DNA of 7,330 bases from an uncultured Phascolarctobacterium sp. (GCA_946002345.1 CAMFZA010000082.1:1-7330), one strand, 5' to 3'; positions 1 through 7,020 are shown, numbered from the stretch's first letter. The notes: generated by a model from the letters alone, not told the origin. A program made the numbers and translations.

Positions 1-1
1 G

Positions 2-766
2 CTGCCCAAGGGAGTATATGCTAAGGATATTATTCTGCATATTATCGGAGATTTGGGCGCTGATTATGGTGTTTATAAAGCAGTGGAATTTGCTGGCCCG
101 GTTATCAAAGAACTGAGCGTTTCTGAAAGAATGTGCATGTGTAATCTGACTACGGAAATGGGCTGCAAGGCATCTTATATCCAGCCTGACGAGATTACTA
201 TGGAGTACCTAAATACTCACGTTACTCGTCCCTACACGATTTATCATACGGATGAGGATTTTGTTTATGCGGAGGAGTTGACCTATGATGTGAGCACAAT
301 AATGCCCCAGGTTGCTGCTCCTCATAGCGTGGATAATGTTTTTGAGCTGGAGGATTATGCGGGTACTGTTATTGATGAGGCCTATTTAGGCTCCTGTACT
401 GGCGGCCGCTTGGAGGATATTGCTGTTGCAGCAAAAATTCTCGCAGGCAAGCATCTGCCCAAAGCCTGTCGCATGATTGTTAACCCTGCTTCGAAAAAGG
501 TTATGGAAGAGGCCATGGCTTTAGGCTATATTAAAGCGCTGATGGACGCGGGAGCCTGCATTACGGCTCCCGGCTGCGGCGCCTGCCTGGGCGTGCATCA
601 GGGAATGCTTACTGCTGGCGAAGTGTGCATTAGCTCTACCAACCGCAACTTTCCGGGACGGATGGGCCATGTGGAAGCGCAAATCTTTCTTGCGTCACCT
701 GCGGCGGTGGCTGCCAGCGCTTTGAACGGAAAAATTACTGACCCGACGTCTTACTTGGAGGATTGA
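2..766 (+). CDS. leuC: 3-isopropylmalate dehydratase large subunit, 5' end outside window
   Basis: Large, iron-sulfur-bearing subunit of the aconitase-family enzyme that isomerises 2-isopropylmalate to 3-isopropylmalate in leucine synthesis; related enzymes also take citramalate. The frame is open from base 2, so the start codon lies upstream; 254 residues remain. Cluster-ligand motifs are visible: a GSCTGGR stretch near residue 125 of the fragment, and a GCGACLG stretch near residue 190 holding the two-cysteine CxxC pair. These supply the three cysteines expected for a [4Fe-4S] cluster. A substrate-binding STNRNFPGRMG segment follows, then the usual YLASPA-like tail region (here IFLASPAAVAASAL). 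The stop overlaps the leuD translation start region, which fits co-translation of the two subunits. The sequence is closer to the roughly 420-residue archaeal/clostridial LeuC type than to the longer E. coli type. Homoaconitase or 2,3-dimethylmalate dehydratase large subunits look similar and cannot be excluded. Confidence 0.93.
   Translation: MPKGVYAKDIILHIIGDLGADYGVYKAVEFAGPVIKELSVSERMCMCNLTTEMGCKASYIQPDEITMEYLNTHVTRPYTIYHTDEDFVYAEELTYDVSTIMPQVAAPHSVDNVFELEDYAGTVIDEAYLGSCTGGRLEDIAVAAKILAGKHLPKACRMIVNPASKKVMEEAMALGYIKALMDAGACITAPGCGACLGVHQGMLTAGEVCISSTNRNFPGRMGHVEAQIFLASPAAVAASALNGKITDPTSYLED
757..761 (+). promoter_or_regulatory. Ribosome binding site deciding the leuD start
   Basis: GGAGG lies inside the last codons of leuC, seven bases before the ATG at 769. 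An in-frame TTG at 763 would be only one base from this site, so the ATG is the better start. Confidence 0.75.
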
Positions 767-768
767 TT

Positions 769-1254
769 ATGGAGACTAGATTTGCAGGCACAGCGTTTGT
801 TTTTGGTAAAAATATTGATACAGACCAGATTTATCCAGGCCGCTTTGTAGAGCTTACTGAGGTGGAGGATATTAAAAAATATGCCATGTATGGTGCGGAT
901 GAGGACTTTACGAAGAAATTCGTAGCTGGTGATATTATCGTGGCGGATACTAATTTTGGTTGTGGCTCCAGCCGTGAGCATGCAGCGATTACCTTAAAGG
1001 CTGTAGGCGTGGGTGCTGTAATTGCTGAATCCTTCGGACGCATTTTTTTCCGCAACGCTATTAACCTTGGCATTCCGGCCATTGTGTGCAAGGGTATCGC
1101 CGGAAATGTGGCAGACGGTGATAGGTTGAGCGTTGATTTGGGTAGTGGCGAGATTAAAAACCTGACCAGTGGCAAGAGCTTGCAAGCGGTGCCCATGTCT
1201 CCCTATATTATGAATATTTTGGAGCATGGTGGGATTAAGCCCATGCTGAAGTAG
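769..1254 (+). CDS. leuD: 3-isopropylmalate dehydratase small subunit
   Basis: Small (swivel-domain) subunit that pairs with LeuC to form the active dehydratase. It is 161 residues long, normal for the stand-alone archaeal/clostridial-type small subunit. The N-terminus has the FGKNIDTDQIYPGRF motif, typical of this family (DTDxIxP). The middle holds ADTNFGCGSSREHA, the phosphate/substrate-side loop shared with aconitase domain 4, followed by AVIAESFGRIFFRNAINLGIP. The ATG is chosen because a GGAGG sits seven bases upstream inside leuC. The start lies two bases past the leuC stop, so the genes form one translationally close pair. It ends in TAG, which shows that TAG is used as a normal stop here. 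Substrate choice (isopropylmalate, citramalate, homocitrate-like) follows the large subunit and cannot be read from this chain alone. Confidence 0.95.
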   Translation: METRFAGTAFVFGKNIDTDQIYPGRFVELTEVEDIKKYAMYGADEDFTKKFVAGDIIVADTNFGCGSSREHAAITLKAVGVGAVIAESFGRIFFRNAINLGIPAIVCKGIAGNVADGDRLSVDLGSGEIKNLTSGKSLQAVPMSPYIMNILEHGGIKPMLK

Positions 1255-1338
1255 GAGCAGGAAAAGCAAAGAGTACTTTAAACTAATGGCAGTGGCGTTG
1301 TTTTTGCTTGCCAAGGTCGTATTTTTCTTAAAAAATAC

Positions 1339-1367
1339 TTGCCAAAATCTTTAATCTATGGTAGTAT
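1339..1367 (+). promoter_or_regulatory. Promoter of the tRNA cluster
   Basis: A -35 TTGCCA (1339-1344) and a -10 TAGTAT (1362-1367) are separated by 17 bases. Both are one or two bases from the sigma-A consensus. Transcription would start near 1374, about 19 bases before the first tRNA. Confidence 0.65.
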
Positions 1368-1374
1368 ATATACC

Positions 1375-1390
1375 TGTCAGACACCTGACA
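1375..1390 (+). repeat. Perfect inverted repeat in the tRNA leader
   Basis: TGTCAG and CTGACA form a 6-bp stem around the loop ACAC. It lies between the predicted transcription start and the first tRNA base. As RNA it would form a small 5' hairpin on the precursor just before the RNase P cleavage site; as DNA it could be an operator half-site pair at +2. Neither role is shown by the sequence. Confidence 0.45.
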
Positions 1391-1392
1391 TT

Positions 1393-1469
1393 GGCCCGGT
1401 GGTTCAGTTGGTTAGAATGCCGCCCTGTCACGGCGGAGGTCGTGGGTTCGAGTCCCATCCGGGTCGCCA
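1393..1469 (+). tRNA. tRNA-Asp (GTC)
   Basis: A full cloverleaf can be drawn. The acceptor GGCCCGG pairs with CCGGGTC (one G-T pair). The anticodon stem CCGCC/GGCGG encloses a loop with anticodon GTC at 1427-1429. The T arm has the standard TTCGAGT loop. Discriminator G is followed by an encoded CCA (1467-1469). It is first in a three-tRNA transcription unit and lies two bases before tRNA-Gly. Confidence 0.97.
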
Positions 1470-1471
1470 AT

Positions 1472-1546
<75 letters not shown>

Positions 1547-1547
1547 T

Positions 1548-1621
1548 AGGGGTATAGTTCAATGGTAGAGCACCGGTCTCCAAAACCGTCGATCTGGGTT
1601 CGAGTCCTAGTACCCCTGCCA
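1548..1621 (+). tRNA. tRNA-Trp (CCA)
   Basis: The acceptor AGGGGTA pairs with TACCCCT. The anticodon loop CTCCAAA gives CCA at 1580-1582. The D arm GTTC/GAGC and the T arm CTGGG/CCTAG are intact, the discriminator is G, and CCA is encoded at 1619-1621. The lowest anticodon-stem pair (27-43, bases 1573 and 1589) is a C-U mismatch instead of the C-G pair of E. coli tRNA-Trp. The rest of the molecule looks functional. Confidence 0.96.
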
Positions 1622-1631
1622 TTAAAAAATT

Positions 1632-1672
1632 AGCCTAAGAACATTAATCTTGTTCTTGGGCTTTATTTTTTT
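1632..1672 (+). terminator. Rho-independent terminator after the tRNA cluster
   Basis: AGCCTAAGAACA (1632-1643) pairs with TGTTCTTGGGCT (1651-1662), a 12-bp stem with one T-G pair and a 7-base loop. A T-rich tail runs to 1672. It starts 11 bases after tRNA-Trp and closes that unit. Confidence 0.9.
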
Positions 1673-1692
1673 GCAAGCATCGCTTTTGGGCT

Positions 1693-1712
1693 ACCTTTTC
1701 CGCGGAAAAGGT
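1693..1712. repeat. Perfect 20-bp palindrome, possible operator
   Basis: ACCTTTTCCGCGGAAAAGGT is identical on both strands. It fills the space where the -35 region and spacer of the downstream promoter should be, and its last T is the first base of the extended -10. A repressor or activator dimer bound here would control the peptidase-xth unit. As RNA it is not followed by a T run, so it is not a terminator in its own right. Confidence 0.5.
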
Positions 1713-1720
1713 GCTATAAT
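1712..1720 (+). promoter_or_regulatory. Extended -10 promoter of the peptidase-xth unit
   Basis: TGCTATAAT is a perfect TGnTATAAT extended -10 element. No good -35 is present at 16-18 bases upstream; that stretch is the left arm of the 20-bp palindrome. The start point would be near 1727, leaving a leader of about 67 bases before the ATG at 1794. Confidence 0.6.
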
Positions 1721-1779
1721 TTAAAAGACAAATTGGTATTTAATTGTCATGTTGTTATGAACTAAATTACCATAGAATT

Positions 1780-1786
1780 GAAGGTG
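1780..1786 (+). promoter_or_regulatory. Ribosome binding site deciding the peptidase start
   Basis: GAAGGTG lies seven bases before the ATG at 1794. An in-frame TTG at 1788 is only one base away from it and is rejected as the start. Confidence 0.65.
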
Positions 1787-1793
1787 TTTGCGA

Positions 1794-2915
1794 ATGATTA
1801 ATGAAGCTAGATTGTTAAATGAATTTATTGAGCTGGTTAGCGTTCCCTGCCCCAGCAAGGACGAGAAGGCGGAAGCAGAGCTGATCATGGCCAAGCTACG
1901 TGAGCTGGGCCTGGAGCCCGTCATGGACAAGGCTCACGAAAAAACAGGGGGCACCTGCGGCAATGTGTGGGCCTATGTAAAGGGCACTGTGGCCGATGCA
2001 CCCACGCTGCTTTTCGAAGCGCATATGGACTCTGTAGCACCCACCACTGGCACCAAGGTTGTGCGCAAGGATGGTGTGCTCTATAGCGATGGCACCACTA
2101 CCTTAGGCGGTGATGACAAGGTGGGCGTGGCCGGTATGCTGGAGGCAGTGCGTGCCCTTAAGGAGGACGGTGTGGCGCACGGTGATATCCAGCTGCTCTT
2201 TACCATCAGCGAGGAAATTGGCTGTTTGGGCGTAGTAAATCTGCATAAGTCTTGGATTAAGGCTGATTATGGCTATTGCATGGATATCGGTGGCAATATG
2301 GGCGAAATCACCTATGCTGCTCCCAAGCTTTACGATATTTACGTTACGGTAAAGGGCAAGGCTGCCCATGCAGGCATTGCTCCGGAAGAAGGCGTAAACG
2401 CTATTATGCTTGCTGCGGATGCACTGAGTAAGCTGCCCGCCTATGGCCGTATTGATGAAGAAACCACCTTTAATATTGGCGTTTTCAATGCTGGCATTGG
2501 CACCAACATCGTTTGTCCCGAAGCTAAATTTGTTATCGACATGCGTTCTTTGAATGTACCAAAGCTAGAAAAGCTCAAGGACGACACCATTGCCCTGATT
2601 AAAGAGACAGTTGAGACTGGCAAGGGCCAGGTGGAGTTTGAGGTGGTAGAGGGCTGCCCGGCAGTGGAGCTTTCCAAGGACCATCCCTGCATTGAGCTGG
2701 CTAAGCGTTCTGCGGAGCGCTTGGGCTTTAAGGTGGAGCTCAAGACCACCGGCGGCTGCAGCGATGGCAACTATCTTTGCGGCTATGGCCTGCCCTGTGG
2801 CCTTTTGGCAACGGGCATGAGTAATGTGCATACTACGGAAGAATATTTGAAGGAAAGCGATTTGTACGACACTGCCCGCTGGATTTATGAAACCGTGAAG
2901 ATGGCAGCGGAATAA
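1794..2915 (+). CDS. M20-family PepT-like zinc metallopeptidase
   Basis: Predicted cytosolic di-zinc aminopeptidase of the peptidase T / YqjE-like group, which trims short peptides. It has 373 residues, close to the usual length. All active-site landmarks are present: HMD (His77, Asp79), the bridging Asp107 in LGGDDK, the catalytic Glu140 and zinc-binding Glu141 in SEEIG, Asp164 in CMDIGG, and His346 in SNVHTTEE. A lid/dimerisation domain with the GKAAHAGIAPEEGVNA segment lies around residues 188-203, as in M20 peptidases. There is no signal peptide or membrane segment. The gene starts a two-gene unit and ends in two consecutive TAA codons, 13 bases before xth. Family and metal-site assignment are firm. 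The actual substrate (tripeptides, other dipeptides or modified amino acids) is not, so no symbol is given. Confidence 0.92.
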   Translation: MINEARLLNEFIELVSVPCPSKDEKAEAELIMAKLRELGLEPVMDKAHEKTGGTCGNVWAYVKGTVADAPTLLFEAHMDSVAPTTGTKVVRKDGVLYSDGTTTLGGDDKVGVAGMLEAVRALKEDGVAHGDIQLLFTISEEIGCLGVVNLHKSWIKADYGYCMDIGGNMGEITYAAPKLYDIYVTVKGKAAHAGIAPEEGVNAIMLAADALSKLPAYGRIDEETTFNIGVFNAGIGTNIVCPEAKFVIDMRSLNVPKLEKLKDDTIALIKETVETGKGQVEFEVVEGCPAVELSKDHPCIELAKRSAERLGFKVELKTTGGCSDGNYLCGYGLPCGLLATGMSNVHTTEEYLKESDLYDTARWIYETVKMAAE

Positions 2916-2928
2916 TAAGAGGTGACTT

Positions 2929-3681
2929 ATGAAATTATATTCTTGGAATGTAAACGGCCTCAGGGCTTGCATGAATAAGGGCTTTGCAGACTTTTTGGCA
3001 GCTGCGGACCCGGACGTGATTTGCCTGCAGGAAACGAAAATGCAGCGCGAGCAGGCGACTTTTGATTTCCCAGGCTACGAGGAGTATTGGAACAGCGCGG
3101 AGAAAAAGGGTTACAGCGGCACTGCTATTTTTACCAAGCAAGCGCCCTTAAATGTAACCTATGATTTGGGCATCGAGGAGCATGACAAGGAGGGCCGCGT
3201 GATTACGGCGGAATATCCGGATTTTTTCCTGGTGACCGTTTATACACCTAATTCCCAACGGGAGCTGGCTCGCTTGGACTACCGTATGGAGTGGGAGGAG
3301 GTCTTTTTGGCCTACCTGCAAAAGCTTGATGCCATCAAGCCAGTAGTGGTATGCGGTGATTTGAACGTGGCAGCGGAGGAAATCGACCTCAAGAATCCCA
3401 AAACCAATCGCATGAACGCTGGCTTTACGGACCAGGAGCGGGAAAAGTTCCGCATTTTGAAGGCAGCAGGTTTTGTGGATACCTTCCGCTATCTGCATCC
3501 GGAAGAGGTAAAGTACAGCTGGTGGAGCTATATGTTTAAAGCCCGCGAAAAGAATGCTGGTTGGCGTATTGACTATTTCGTAGTTTCCGAGCGCATTAAG
3601 GAGAAGGTAAAGAGCGCCGAGATTCACAACGATATTTTTGGCAGCGATCATTGCCCGGTGAGCATTGAGCTAGAGTTTTAA
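2929..3681 (+). CDS. xth: Exodeoxyribonuclease III (AP endonuclease)
   Basis: DNA-repair nuclease of the exonuclease III / ExoA family. It cuts DNA at abasic sites and has 3' phosphatase and 3'-5' exonuclease activity, with Mg2+. It has 250 residues, the normal length. The Asn7 of SWNVNG, metal ligand Glu35 in LQETK, Tyr105 and Asn108 in YTPNS, Asp144 and Asn146 in CGDLNV, Asp215 in WRIDYF and the closing Asp240-His241 in GSDHCP are all visible and intact. GAGGTG sits just before the ATG, close behind the peptidase stops, so both genes are probably one transcript. No clear terminator separates it from the riboflavin promoter 21 bases downstream, so some read-through into the riboswitch leader is possible. 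The same symbol is sometimes written exoA. Confidence 0.95.
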   Translation: MKLYSWNVNGLRACMNKGFADFLAAADPDVICLQETKMQREQATFDFPGYEEYWNSAEKKGYSGTAIFTKQAPLNVTYDLGIEEHDKEGRVITAEYPDFFLVTVYTPNSQRELARLDYRMEWEEVFLAYLQKLDAIKPVVVCGDLNVAAEEIDLKNPKTNRMNAGFTDQEREKFRILKAAGFVDTFRYLHPEEVKYSWWSYMFKAREKNAGWRIDYFVVSERIKEKVKSAEIHNDIFGSDHCPVSIELEF

Positions 3682-3701
3682 AATTTGCCATATTCTCATG
3701 C

Positions 3702-3730
3702 TTGACGAATCCCTAGCAAAGTTCTATAAT
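3702..3730 (+). promoter_or_regulatory. Promoter of the riboflavin operon
   Basis: TTGACG (3702-3707) and TATAAT (3725-3730) are 17 bases apart, a near-perfect sigma-A promoter. Transcription would start near 3737, about 15 bases before the FMN aptamer. Confidence 0.85.
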
Positions 3731-3751
3731 TAAAATAACTTCATAAGGTGA

Positions 3752-3858
3752 ACCTTTGGGGCAGGGTGAGATTCCCTACCGGCGGTATAGTCCGCGAGCC
3801 TTTGGGCATGAGCAGGTGTGATTCCTGCACCGACAGTATAGTCTGGATGAGAAAAGGT
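3752..3858 (+). ncRNA. FMN riboswitch (RFN element) aptamer
   Basis: The conserved core of the FMN aptamer is easy to read: GGGGCAGGGTGAGATTCCCT, then ACCGGCGGTATAGTCCGCGA, a variable arm, GCAGGTGTGATTCCTGCACC, and GACAGTATAGTCTGGATGA. The closing helix P1 is ACCTTT (3752-3757) with AAAGGT (3853-3858). FMN binding stabilises P1 and turns off the downstream genes. It lies between a strong promoter and ribD, the standard place for this element in Bacillota. No core base looks lost, so sensing should still work even though ribD is damaged. Confidence 0.97.
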
Positions 3859-3873
3859 GGCTAATTTGTATCT

Positions 3874-3910
3874 AACCGCACGGGCTCCTTAGGTCTAGTG
3901 CGGTTTTCTT
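3874..3910 (+). terminator. Riboswitch expression-platform terminator
   Basis: AACCGCAC (3874-3881) pairs with GTGCGGTT (3898-3905), an 8-bp GC-rich stem with a 16-base loop, and runs into TTTTCTT. It sits 15 bases after the aptamer and about 45 bases before ribD, which suggests FMN-triggered transcription termination rather than hiding of the ribosome site. The competing antiterminator is not obvious. A CCTT in the loop (3887-3890) could pair with AAGG in the 3' strand of P1, but this is only a guess. Confidence 0.75.
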
Positions 3911-3940
3911 ATGGCGCCTTAAATTACTCAATTGAAGTTA

Positions 3941-3947
3941 GAAGGTG
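3941..3947 (+). promoter_or_regulatory. Ribosome binding site deciding the ribD start
   Basis: GAAGGTG lies six bases before GTG 3954. An alternative in-frame GTG at 3945 is itself part of this site. An out-of-frame ATG at 3952 meets a TGA at once. Confidence 0.65.
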
Positions 3948-3953
3948 ATTAAT

Positions 3954-5054
3954 GTGACGGATGAACAATATATGCAGCGGGCTTTAGCATTGGCGCTGGA
4001 GGCCGAGGGCAACACCAGCCCCAACCCCATGGTGGGCTGCGTCATCGTTGATGACGAGGGCAATATTGTGGGTGAGGGCTATCACCACAAGGCTGGCGAG
4101 CCCCACGCGGAGGTTAATGCGCTGGCCGAGGCGAAGCATTTAGCCCGTGGCGCCACCGCCTATGTTACCCTGGAGCCCTGTGCTCATTTTGGTCGCACGG
4201 GCCCCTGCTGTGTGGCCTTGGCTAGAGCAGGCATTAAAAAGGTGGTGGTGGCCTGTACGGACCCCAACCCCAAGGTGGCAGGCCAAGGCTTGGAATACCT
4301 ACGTTTGCAGGGCATTGAGGTGGTCACCGGTGTATGCGAGCAGGAGGCACTGCGGTTGAACGAGCGCTTCTTTACCTGGATTAGCAAGGAGCGCCCCTTT
4401 ATTACTCTGAAATACTCTATGACACTGTATGGTAAAATTGCTGCCCGCACCGGTGATAGCAAGTGGATTACAGGGGAGGAGGCTCGCACCTTTGCCCACA
4501 GACTGCGGCGGCAGCATGACGCCATTTTAGTAGGCATTGGCACGGTGCTGGCCGACGACCCGGAGTTGACCTGCCGCATGGTGCAGGGTAAAAATCCCCT
4601 GCGGGTGGTGTTGGATAGTCAGCTGCGCATCTCCCTAATGGCTACGGTGCTCAATCCTGCAGCGGATACAATTATCATTACGAGCCTTGAAGCCGACGCC
4701 GTGAAGGCGGTGGCGCTATAGGCTCGGCCCAATGTGGTGGGTGTTCGCTTGCCCTTGGATAAGGGGCGTCTACCCATTGATTTAATAGTAACCGTTCTGG
4801 CCCAGCGGGGAATTACCAGCCTTTTGGTAGAAGGTGGCAGTGCGGTGCTAGGTGCCTTTAAAGATGCAGGCTTTGGCGACAGAGTGTATGCGTTTATCGC
4901 TCCTAAGCTTGTTGGTGGCAGCCAAGGCTTTACGCCCATCGGTGGCGTGGGCTGCGATTATATCGAGGACAGCTGGAAGCTGGACGAGGTGGAATACAAG
5001 CTGCTAGGACAAGATTTAATGATTACAGGTTTAGTGCGGAAGGAGGATGCCTGA
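3954..5054 (+). pseudogene. ribD: Bifunctional riboflavin deaminase/reductase, split by in-frame TAG
   Basis: RibD deaminates the pyrimidine from GTP cyclohydrolase II, then reduces its ribosyl chain with NADPH. GTG 3954 is chosen over GTG 3945 for its ribosome site and because it gives the usual N-terminus (MTDEQYMQRAL). Read through, it would be 366 residues, normal for the family. The deaminase domain (about 1-145) is intact: SPNPMVG, zinc ligands His51 (with catalytic Glu53) and Cys76/Cys85 in PCAHFGRTGPC. The reductase domain (about 148-366) has WITGEEAR, GIGTVLADDPELTCR and LVEGGS. Codon 256 is TAG (4719-4721), yet the same frame continues for 110 more family-like codons, so this is a point change, probably from CAG. 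Residue 159 is Tyr where the family motif has Asp. Truncated, it should keep the deaminase but not a folded reductase. The stop overlaps the ribE ATG. Recoding, suppression or sequencing error remain possible. Confidence 0.88.
4719..4721 (+). other. In-frame amber codon inside ribD
   Basis: TAG at codon 256 lies between KAVAL and ARPNVVG. No frameshift is needed to rejoin the two halves. One C-to-T change from CAG (Gln) would explain it. The nearest in-frame restart codon, GTG 4734, has no convincing ribosome binding site. Confidence 0.9.
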
Positions 5055-5710
5055 TGTTTACTGGTTTGGTGGCCGAGCTGGGTACTGTGCAGCGACTGGC
5101 GCGGCAGGGCAGCTCCTATCACCTGACGGTGGGTGCCAAGAAGGTGCTGGACAATCTCAAAATTGGCGACAGTGTGGCTGTGAATGGTGCCTGCCTCACC
5201 GTAGTACGCATGGATGAGGGCGGCTTTACGGCCGATGTGATGCCTGAAACGGTGCGCCTCACCAATATTGGCAGCCTGCAGCCGGGCTCCAAGGTTAATT
5301 TGGAGCGTACCTTGCGGCTGTGCGATGGCCTAGATGGGCACATTGTCAGCGGCCATGTGGAGGGCTTGGGCACCATTAGCGAGCAGCGCCCTGAGGGCAT
5401 TGCTGTGGTGGTAACCATTGCCACGCCCCCGGAGCTTTTGAAATATATCATTAAAAAGGGCAGTATTGCCATTGATGGCATTAGCCTGACTGTAACGGAG
5501 GTTACGGATACCAGCTTTTCCGTATCGCTGATTCCCCACACGGCCAAGGAAACGACCCTTGGCTTTAAAAAGGTGGGCGACAGCGTCAATCTAGAAACGG
5601 ATATCCTGGGTAAATATGTGGAGCGCATGCTGACTTGGAATAAACAAACCCAAGCTGGCAAAGCGGACACTTTAAATATGCAGACGCTATTGGAAAATGG
5701 CTTTGTATGA
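5054..5710 (+). CDS. ribE: Riboflavin synthase (alpha chain)
   Basis: Catalyses the last step of the pathway, dismutation of two 6,7-dimethyl-8-ribityllumazine molecules into riboflavin and the pyrimidine. It has 218 residues, the normal length, and two lumazine-binding domains with internal similarity. Domain 1 starts with MFTG and contains VNGACLTV (45-50, with Cys47) and DVMPETV. Domain 2 contains GHIVSGHVEG (95-104), SIAIDGISLTV, SLIPHTAKETTLG and ETDILGKYVERM. The C-terminal tail (LLENGF) matches that seen in B. subtilis RibE. The ATG overlaps the ribD stop by one base (TGATG), so its translation is probably coupled to the ribD 3' half. A premature ribD stop more than 300 bases upstream could therefore lower ribE expression. 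The symbol ribC is used for this enzyme in E. coli. Confidence 0.96.
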   Translation: MFTGLVAELGTVQRLARQGSSYHLTVGAKKVLDNLKIGDSVAVNGACLTVVRMDEGGFTADVMPETVRLTNIGSLQPGSKVNLERTLRLCDGLDGHIVSGHVEGLGTISEQRPEGIAVVVTIATPPELLKYIIKKGSIAIDGISLTVTEVTDTSFSVSLIPHTAKETTLGFKKVGDSVNLETDILGKYVERMLTWNKQTQAGKADTLNMQTLLENGFV

Positions 5711-5720
5711 GGTGAAGTAA

Positions 5721-6935
5721 ATGGAATTTAAGTATAACACTATTGAAGAAGCTATTGCAGCCATTAAGGCTGGCAAAATGGTGCTGGTTACCGATGATGA
5801 GGATCGCGAAAATGAGGGCGATTTGATTATGGCGGCGGAGCTTTGCACCCCCGAGGCCATCAACTTTATGGCCAAGGAAGCCCGTGGACTGATTTGTATG
5901 CCGGCTTCCGGTGAGATTATGGACAAGCTGCAGTTTGGTGCCATGGTGAGCAAAAATACCGATAATCACGAAACTGCCTTTTCCGTTTCCATTGACCATG
6001 TGGATACCACTACGGGTATTTCCGCCTACGAGCGTGCCTATACCATGCAAAAATGCGCTGAGGAGGGTGCTCAGCCGGGAGATTTTCGTCGTCCGGGACA
6101 TGTTTTCCCCCTGCGTGCTCGGGAAGGCGGCGTGTTGGTGCGTACCGGTCATACAGAAACTACGGTGGATTTGTGCAAGTTGGCAGGCTTGAAGCCTGTG
6201 GGCATTTGCTGCGAGATTATGAATGATGATGGTCATATGGCGCGTACTCCCGATTTAATCGAGTTTGCCAAAAAGCATGGTTTGGTGTTCATCACCGTGG
6301 CTGATTTGGTGGCCTATCGCAAGTCCCACGAAAAGATGGTGCATCGGGTGGCCGAGGCAGCACTGCCCTCCAAGTACGGCACCTTCCGCATTATCGCCTA
6401 CGAAAATGATTTGGATGATTTGTGCCATGTGGCCATTGTGAAGGGTGATGTGGCAGGAAAAAAGGATGTGTTGGTGCGTGTGCATAGCGAGTGCCTTACC
6501 GGCGATGCCTTTGGCAGTCTGCGCTGCGACTGTGGCGACCAACTGGCCACCGCTCTGCGCATGATCGAGAAGGAGGGCTGCGGTGCCGTGGTGTATATGC
6601 GTCAGGAGGGCCGTGGCATTGGCTTGGCTAACAAGATTCGCGCTTATGCCTTGCAGGACACTGGTCTGGATACTGTAGAGGCCAATGTACGCTTGGGCTT
6701 TGCGCCTGATTTGCGGGATTACGGCCTGGGGGCGCAGATTTTGTCGGATCTTGGGCTGACCAGCATTCGCCTCATTACCAATAATCCGGCGAAGCGCATT
6801 GGGTTGAGCGGCTATGGTATCACTATTACGGATCGGGTGCCCATTATTATGGAGCCCAATGAGTTTAATGAGCATTATTTGGATGTTAAGGAAGAGAAGA
6901 TGGGGCATAAGCTGCATGCCTGTGGCTGTGGCTGA
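5721..6935 (+). CDS. ribBA: 3,4-DHBP synthase / GTP cyclohydrolase II
   Basis: A fusion of the two committed enzymes of riboflavin synthesis, 404 residues, the usual length. The N-terminal RibB domain (about 1-200) makes 3,4-dihydroxy-2-butanone 4-phosphate from ribulose 5-phosphate. It keeps the acidic [10 protein letters not shown] loop (25-34), Cys59 in [26 protein letters not shown] and GHTE. The C-terminal RibA domain (about 207-404) opens GTP. It keeps the zinc cysteines 258, 269 and 271 in [30 protein letters not shown], and [25 protein letters not shown] overlapping the ribE stop serves the ATG, with a 10-base gap. It is the last recognisable gene of the operon; ribH does not follow. 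All catalytic motifs look intact, unlike ribD upstream. Confidence 0.96.
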   Translation: MEFKYNTIEEAIAAIKAGKMVLVTDDEDRENEGDLIMAAELCTPEAINFMAKEARGLICMPASGEIMDKLQFGAMVSKNTDNHETAFSVSIDHVDTTTGISAYERAYTMQKCAEEGAQPGDFRRPGHVFPLRAREGGVLVRTGHTETTVDLCKLAGLKPVGICCEIMNDDGHMARTPDLIEFAKKHGLVFITVADLVAYRKSHEKMVHRVAEAALPSKYGTFRIIAYENDLDDLCHVAIVKGDVAGKKDVLVRVHSECLTGDAFGSLRCDCGDQLATALRMIEKEGCGAVVYMRQEGRGIGLANKIRAYALQDTGLDTVEANVRLGFAPDLRDYGLGAQILSDLGLTSIRLITNNPAKRIGLSGYGITITDRVPIIMEPNEFNEHYLDVKEEKMGHKLHACGCG

Positions 6936-7020
6936 CATTGATTAGTTTATTGAGCTGATTGGTTTCTTTAATTTTTCGTTTTTTATATTATTATTTAATC
7001 GTATTCCTTTTATTTAAAAA

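Noticed and set aside
831..1196. Long minus-strand frame inside leuD, and similar antisense frames under every other gene
   Set aside because: The plus-strand genes have full family motifs and ribosome sites; the antisense frames have no recognisable domains and are by-products of codon composition.
1264..1309. Possible terminator after leuD: AAGCAAAGA with TTTTTGCTT
   Set aside because: The stem is AT-rich with a loop of about 28 bases and no T run directly after it. Too weak to call; the end of the leu transcript is not resolved.
3705..3714. ACGAATCCCT in the riboflavin promoter spacer is also found in both downstream palindromic repeats
   Set aside because: With about 60 possible ten-base words per repeat and both strands of 7.3 kb to match, roughly one such chance hit is expected, so a shared regulator is not supported.
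4734..5054. A separate gene starting at GTG 4734
   Set aside because: It is the same frame as ribD, matches the second half of the RibD reductase domain, and has no convincing ribosome binding site. It is the far side of the in-frame TAG, not an independent gene.
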